Assembly: GCA_964617665.1 (NCBI GenBank)
Contig: CAZUAH010000070.1
Coordinates: 1 to 40,071 of the forward strand
DNA: 40,071 nucleotides
DNA from: JADHUC01 sp964617665
GTDB lineage: Bacteria > Planctomycetota > Planctomycetia > Pirellulales > Pirellulaceae
Reading direction: 5' to 3'
Below are positions 35,961-40,071 of this stretch, one piece after another; the first letter of the stretch is position 1; each line of letters starts with the position of its first letter. The translations under genes and the position numbers were made by a program. The notes beneath the pieces were generated by a model. The model was not told where the DNA came from. It searched no databases and saw only the letters and a list, made by a program, of their open reading frames with translations.

Positions 35961-36731
35961 ATGTTACTGAAACAAAGAAAGTTGTGGGTGGCCGCGGGGA
36001 CGGCCGTGGCCGTCTTCTGGATCGGCGCGGGAACGATCTGGAGTTATTTGCGGACGGCGGAGGGCGAATTGCGGCGGTCGATCAAGGATGCCGTGCCGAT
36101 TACCTTCGAGCTAAAGCGTCTGCAGCAGATGACCGAGGATCTGATCCCGGAACTCCAGGCGAACCAGAAAGTCGCGGCGCAACTGGACGTCGAAGTCGAG
36201 TACCTGGAGCGGGCAGTCGCTTCCATGCAGGAAAGCCAGGAAGAAGCCCTGGGGCAAATGCAGAAACTGCGCGCCGCTCTGCAGGAGGAGCAGCCGTCTC
36301 ATGAATTCGGTGGCAAGACCTTCACTCGGCAGGAAGTCGAAGATGACCTCGGGCGCCGGCTCTCGAAGTATGAGGACACACAGACTCAACTCGAAGCCAA
36401 ACGCCGTATCCTGGACACACGCCGCCGTACGCTCGAGACGGCCACCGACAAGATCCGCCAATATCGACAACAGCGCGACCTGTTGGCTGAGAAGACCGAG
36501 GCGCTGCAGGGCGAACTGAAGACCCTCGAACTAGCACAGCAGGCGGGCAACTTCCACTTCGATCACTCGAACCTCAAAGAGGCCAAGGAGTTGGCGGTGG
36601 AAGTGGAGAAACGGATTCGAACGCTGCACAAGATTGTGGAAAGCGAGCAAATTGTCGTAGGCGAAATCCCGGTCGAAGCGGATGGACGTTCCGCGACGGA
36701 GAAGTTCGACGATTACTTCGCGAAACGCTGA
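35961..36731 (+). CDS. membrane-anchored coiled-coil protein of the signalling island (copy 2)
   Basis: This 256-residue protein has one N-terminal membrane segment (about residues 8-27, WVAAGTAVAVFWIGAGTIW). A long coiled coil runs from about 35 to 215 and contains HEFGGKTFTRQEVEDDL. No enzyme motif is seen. GGAGGAG precedes ATG 35961; starting at 35901 would place 20 further residues before the anchor. It resembles the protein at 11885-12871 in layout and in the FxxxxFT...QLEAKRRIL stretch, though sequence identity looks low. It is divergent from the GTPase gene and precedes another membrane protein by 59 bp. A structural partner of the module is inferred. Confidence 0.75.
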   Translation: MLLKQRKLWVAAGTAVAVFWIGAGTIWSYLRTAEGELRRSIKDAVPITFELKRLQQMTEDLIPELQANQKVAAQLDVEVEYLERAVASMQESQEEALGQMQKLRAALQEEQPSHEFGGKTFTRQEVEDDLGRRLSKYEDTQTQLEAKRRILDTRRRTLETATDKIRQYRQQRDLLAEKTEALQGELKTLELAQQAGNFHFDHSNLKEAKELAVEVEKRIRTLHKIVESEQIVVGEIPVEADGRSATEKFDDYFAKR

Positions 36732-36790
36732 AACCCGGCCCAAGAGCCATCGGTGGCCGCGTCGGGGCCGTCTTGACAGGAGAAAAGCAG

Positions 36791-37729
36791 ATGATTCGCC
36801 AAATTGGGCTCCTATTCCTGACGCTGGGCATCTGCCAGTCAGGGCTCGGCCAGCGGCCGCTTGCCGCGTTCGAGATTTGCCTGGATTCGCGGAGTTGCGA
36901 GGTTCATAGGTCATTGGCCAGGGCGACAGAGCAGCTCGCCCAGGAGTTGAACGCCAAGCTTCCGCCGGATGCGGCTGTGCGGATCGACAAACGCGCGCTG
37001 GCAGATGAACCAGCGCGGGCCGCGGCAGAGGCGTTGGCGATGGCATTGGAGCTAACCGGACGGCGCACAGCATTCGGGACGGACGGGGACAAGTCGGATG
37101 GCGCTTGGGTCTGCGTTCAGGTAGCCACCAGACAACTTGCCGGACGGCACCAGCTCGATATCTCTTGCGGCGAGGGGCGATACACCGCGTTTCATTTAGG
37201 AAAAGACTGGACCGAGGGGCACACCGACAGCCTGGATCCGGGATATACGTGGATTTCGGCCTGCGGTGACTGGAGCTTCGATTCGGAGCAAGCGTCTGAT
37301 CAGGCACAGCAGGAGCTCATGCGGGACCTGTGCCAGCAGATCGCTTCCAGCGGCCACACGGGGCAGTGCCCTTCCCCAGCCGATCTCGCTCACCTGTTGA
37401 TGGACACAAGAATTCGCCGTGACGAGTATGTAGAAGAGAAGGCCCGGCCATACGGCACACAATACCGTCATCATCTCCTTGTCGGGATTCCCGAGCCGCT
37501 AGTGGTTCAATGGCGGTCCGAGTTTGCCAAGCGACTCTGGACGGATCGCGCGCGGCGGGCGTTAATGACGGTGTTCGCATTTGCCGCATTGATCGCGGGC
37601 GTCTGGGCCGTGTATCGTCTGGACCGAATCACGCGCGGTTACCGTCGTATCCATCTCGCGCTCGGGTTTCTCGGCACGCTGTGCGCCGTCGCTTGGCTGT
37701 GGTGTGTGATGTTCAGTTGGACGCGATAG
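36791..37729 (+). CDS. membrane protein with exported N-terminal region, unrecognised
   Basis: This 312-residue protein begins with a probable signal peptide or anchor (MIRQIGLLFLTLGICQSGLG), followed by about 230 mostly hydrophilic residues. Two membrane segments lie near the C-terminus (about 257-275, ALMTVFAFAALIAGVWAVY, and 290-309). I do not recognise the family. AGGAG lies before ATG 36791; a TTG at 36773 is the only longer start. The gene follows the coiled-coil gene by 59 bp, so the two are probably co-transcribed and may form a membrane complex. Confidence 0.68.
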   Translation: MIRQIGLLFLTLGICQSGLGQRPLAAFEICLDSRSCEVHRSLARATEQLAQELNAKLPPDAAVRIDKRALADEPARAAAEALAMALELTGRRTAFGTDGDKSDGAWVCVQVATRQLAGRHQLDISCGEGRYTAFHLGKDWTEGHTDSLDPGYTWISACGDWSFDSEQASDQAQQELMRDLCQQIASSGHTGQCPSPADLAHLLMDTRIRRDEYVEEKARPYGTQYRHHLLVGIPEPLVVQWRSEFAKRLWTDRARRALMTVFAFAALIAGVWAVYRLDRITRGYRRIHLALGFLGTLCAVAWLWCVMFSWTR

Positions 37730-37804
37730 TCGGACTTCACGCTGGCGGCGGATTGCGGTTTGTCGGATAATACTGGATGAGTTAACTGATGGAGGGTACG
37801 GCGG

Positions 37805-37996
37805 ATGTCTGAAGACCTGGGCGTGGATGGCTGGTTACATCGCCTCGGAGACGAAGATAGGGGTGTGCGGCGGGCGGCGTGAAAGGCTTTGGAGCAATTG
37901 GAGGATGTTCGGGCCATGGAGCCGCTGATCGAACGCCTCGGAGACGAACGTGAGAACGTGCAGCGTAATGTTAGCACACGTCGGCTTTCCCAATAA
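37805..37996 (+). pseudogene. remnant of a HEAT-repeat gene with a nonsense codon
   Basis: The frame from ATG 37805 reads HEAT-like sequence (LHRLGDEDRGVRRAA), meets TGA at 37880-37882, then continues KALEQLEDVRAMEPLIERLGDE...RRLSQ to TAA 37996. The same place in the next copy (39437-39439, offset 1,557) has TGC, so one C-to-A change made the stop. It matches the 3' end of the gene at 38021-39553. It looks like the tail of a deleted upstream copy in the tandem array. Confidence 0.75.
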
Positions 37997-38020
37997 GTTG
38001 GTGCAACACACTGGTGAAGT

Positions 38021-39553
38021 ATGTCCGACCGAAAGATGATCGAGCGTCTGGAAGATCGCGACCCAAATGTGCGGCGCGAAGCCTCCGTGGCGTTGGGCAA
38101 ATCGGGTGACGCTCGGGCGGTGGAACCGCTGGTCAAATGCCTTGAAGATGAACGGGGCCGAACAGCGGCGTGCGCGGCGTTGGGTCAACTGGGCGACGCT
38201 AGGGCCGTAGAGCCGCTGATCAAATGCCTTGAAGATGAATGGATTCGGCCAGCGGCGTGCGCGGCGTTGGGTCAGCTGGGCGACGCTAGGGCCGTAGAGC
38301 CGCTGATCAAATGTCTCAAAGTATATTCACCTTTTTCCCTTGATCGGACTGTGCAGCGCGCGGCGTGCAAGGCGTTAGGCCGACTGGGCGATGCGCGGGC
38401 CGTGGAGCCGCTCATCAGATGCCTCAAAGATGAGGATAGCGATGTGCGGCGAGCGGCGCGCGAAGCGTTGGGTCAACTGGGAGAAGGTACTCTTGCGCAA
38501 GCCTTGGGTGCTGTGATCGACGGGGCAAGCCGGCGTCAACGTGCGTGCGAGGCGTTGGGCCAACTGGGCGATGCTCGGGCCGTCGAAGCGCTCGTGCAAT
38601 CCCTCGGGGACCGGAACAGCGGTGTTCGGTATGCAGCGTTCAAGGCACTGGGACAATTAGGAGAAGGGCCTCTTGCCAATGCGTTGCGTGCATTGATCGA
38701 AGGGAAATCAGACGGCGCAGCGCAGCTCAAACAGCTCGCAGTTGCCTCTAACGCGGATGTGACCATCGTGCTATTGCCCCTTCTCAGGAGCGGTTTGGAC
38801 CAGGCCCGTCACGGCGCATGCAAGGCATTGGGTGAACTGGGCGACTTGCGGGCGGTGGATCGGCTGATCGACTGCTTGGGAGACCGAGACACCGATGTCC
38901 GGCGGGCGGCCGTAGCGGGCCTTCGGGCTATTCACGGTCGTGCGCGCAGCGACGCTGCGGGATACCTTTGCACAGAACACTTGACCCGATTTGAACTTCG
39001 CAGACTAAGGAAGCGCTTGGGGTTGTTCTCCTACCAGACTATCCGCTATTTCGGCTGTCGTGTTTGCGGTGGGGCCGAACGTCTTTGGCAAGGGGTCAAC
39101 AAAGTGGTGTGCGTTCTTGATTCCGAGTCGTCTGAAGAAGCCGATCCGCCGTTCGTCGCCGCGAACGGGCGAGTGCATGCTTTGTGGGACCCGACCCGCA
39201 GACTGTTCGACTTCGACGTGATCGAGATCCACCAAGCCACCGATAATGACGTGGAACGGTTTTGCATCAAGGTCGGAAACGACGAAGATCCCGACTACAA
39301 AGACTGTTCCACACAGGTGAAGCGAGTGGTTGGGTACTGCCGCTTGTCGGATTACATCTGGGCGATGTTGCGCAGCCAGTTTCCGAATGCCGAGTTGCTG
39401 CGGATGGACGAAGATTGGCTCGCCCGGCGTTCGGCGTGCAAGACGCCGGAGCAACTGGGCGATGTTAGGGCGGTGGAGCCGCCGATCGAACGCCTCGGAG
39501 ACGAACGTGATAATGTGCGGCGTAATGTTAGCACACGTCAGTTTTCCCAATAA
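38021..39553 (+). CDS. HEAT-repeat protein with an uncharacterised C-terminal domain
   Basis: This 510-residue protein has about nine PBS-lyase-type HEAT repeats (residues 1-315) with the unit DVRRAACEALGQLGDARAVEPLIKCL. CTEHL and CRVCGG at about 316-350 suggest a zinc-binding spacer. A domain at about 350-470 with WDPTRRLFDFDVIEIHQATDN and DVERFC recurs in the frameshifted HEAT gene at 28764-29359. One more HEAT-like unit closes the protein. HEAT repeats bind partner proteins; no enzyme motif is seen. GGTGAAG lies before ATG 38021. It is one unit of a tandem gene array downstream of the membrane-protein genes, so it may be a variable partner of the island. Confidence 0.78.
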   Translation: MSDRKMIERLEDRDPNVRREASVALGKSGDARAVEPLVKCLEDERGRTAACAALGQLGDARAVEPLIKCLEDEWIRPAACAALGQLGDARAVEPLIKCLKVYSPFSLDRTVQRAACKALGRLGDARAVEPLIRCLKDEDSDVRRAAREALGQLGEGTLAQALGAVIDGASRRQRACEALGQLGDARAVEALVQSLGDRNSGVRYAAFKALGQLGEGPLANALRALIEGKSDGAAQLKQLAVASNADVTIVLLPLLRSGLDQARHGACKALGELGDLRAVDRLIDCLGDRDTDVRRAAVAGLRAIHGRARSDAAGYLCTEHLTRFELRRLRKRLGLFSYQTIRYFGCRVCGGAERLWQGVNKVVCVLDSESSEEADPPFVAANGRVHALWDPTRRLFDFDVIEIHQATDNDVERFCIKVGNDEDPDYKDCSTQVKRVVGYCRLSDYIWAMLRSQFPNAELLRMDEDWLARRSACKTPEQLGDVRAVEPPIERLGDERDNVRRNVSTRQFSQ

Positions 39554-39577
39554 GTTGGTGTAAAACACTGGTGAAGT

Positions 39578-40071
39578 ATGTCCGTTCGAAAGATGATCAA
39601 GCGTCTGCAAGATCGCGACCCAGACGTGCGGCGCGAAGCCTCCGCGGCGTTGGGCAAATTGGGCAACGCTCGGGCGGTGGAACCGCTTATCAAGTGCCTT
39701 GAAGATAAACCCGTCCGGCGAGCGGCGGCCACGGCGTTGGGGCAACTGGGCGACGCTCGGGCAGTGGAACCTCTGATCAAATGCCTTGGAGACAAATGGG
39801 TTCGGCCAGCGGCATGCGAGGCGTTGGGCCGACTGGGCGATGAGCGGGCCGTGGATCCTCTGATCAAATATCTCAAAATACATTCACCTTTTTCTCTTGA
39901 TCGGACTGTGCAGCGAGCGGCGTGCAACGCGTTAGGCCGACTGGGTGATCCGCGGGCCGTGGAGCCGCTGATCAAATGCCTCAAAGAAGAGGATAGCGAT
40001 GTGCGGCGTGCGGCGTGCGAAGCGTTGGGTCAACTGGGGGACGTGCGCGCCGTGGAGCCACTGATGAGGAA
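39578..40071 (+). CDS. HEAT-repeat protein, second intact copy, 3' end beyond the window
   Basis: From ATG 39578 the frame runs open to the right edge (about 164 residues). It encodes HEAT repeats closely matching the start of the preceding gene (MSVRKMIKRLQDRDPDVRRE against MSDRKMIERLEDRDPNVRRE). The spacer before it is also repeated. Whether it carries the same C-terminal domain cannot be seen. Confidence 0.8.
   Translation, partial: MSVRKMIKRLQDRDPDVRREASAALGKLGNARAVEPLIKCLEDKPVRRAAATALGQLGDARAVEPLIKCLGDKWVRPAACEALGRLGDERAVDPLIKYLKIHSPFSLDRTVQRAACNALGRLGDPRAVEPLIKCLKEEDSDVRRAACEALGQLGDVRAVEPLMR

Larger units (their letters stand above)
37877..40071 (+). repeat. tandem direct repeat with exact 1,557-bp period
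   Basis: Sequence from about 37877 to 38514 recurs from 39434 to the right edge with a constant offset of 1,557 bases (519 codons), with no indel noticed. It covers the end of one HEAT gene, the short spacer TAAGTTGGTG...ACACTGGTGAAGT, and the start of the next. Differences are scattered single bases. Distinctive non-repeat sequence such as TATTCACCTTTTTC is also shared, so this is a gene duplication and not only HEAT-repeat resemblance. Confidence 0.88.

Noticed and set aside
38021..39553. Phycobilisome lyase function for the HEAT gene
   Set aside because: PBS-lyase-type HEAT repeats are general binding repeats and no pigment-related gene is present.
1..40071. DGR reverse transcriptase, CRISPR array, transposase, tRNA or rRNA within the window
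   Set aside because: None could be recognised; the variable-region idea therefore depends on elements outside the window.

Overview
The window reads as one piece of a planctomycete chromosome, most likely from the Pirellulales or a close uncultured relative. The evidence is gene content, not a marker gene. It has large secreted PQQ-type propeller and sialidase-like proteins, a hydrazine-synthase-alpha-like dihaem protein, Ser/Thr kinases fused to formylglycine-generating-enzyme-like (FGE/C-type-lectin) domains, a planctomycete-style ECF sigma factor, and a GAP1/GTPase module. No rRNA, tRNA, CRISPR array, transposase or phage gene was recognised.

Positions 1-25,000 are metabolic and secretory. 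They hold the 3' end of a PHP-superfamily gene (1-678), an SDR oxidoreductase, a Nudix hydrolase, a cold-shock protein, a nitronate monooxygenase, and a secreted cytochrome-like HzsA-family protein. A sugar/polyol cluster follows: SMP-30-like lactonase, zinc-type alcohol dehydrogenase and FGGY kinase, with a cupin phosphoglucose isomerase further on. Two large exported beta-propeller proteins lie on the minus strand at 18066-24926. Two related inverted repeats with GTTTAAC ends sit at 10006-10072 and 22044-22111.

A first signalling island (11885-17257) interrupts this part. It encodes a membrane-anchored coiled-coil protein, an ECF sigma factor, and a kinase with two tandem FGE-like domains. 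The sigma and kinase genes overlap by ATGA.

A second, larger signalling island fills 25368-40071. On the plus strand are an FHA protein and a protein with four degenerate sigma-region-2-like modules, a region-4-like helix-turn-helix and a Cys/His tail. Convergent on the minus strand is a GTPase, GAP1-like protein, kinase-FGE and HEAT-repeat set (35520 down to 28764), whose last gene lacks one base in a homopolymer. Divergent from the GTPase are a second coiled-coil membrane protein, paralogous to the one in island 1, and a membrane protein. A tandem HEAT-repeat array with an exact 1,557-bp period then runs off the window.

The GTPase and GAP1 families are known from comparative genomics as parts of NTP-dependent conflict (immunity-like) systems. 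The assembly here, with an FHA reader, an unusual sigma-like protein, an FGE-bearing kinase, and HEAT proteins sharing an apparently uncharacterised domain, is the strongest candidate for a poorly described system. Its function is inferred from families and neighbourhood only.
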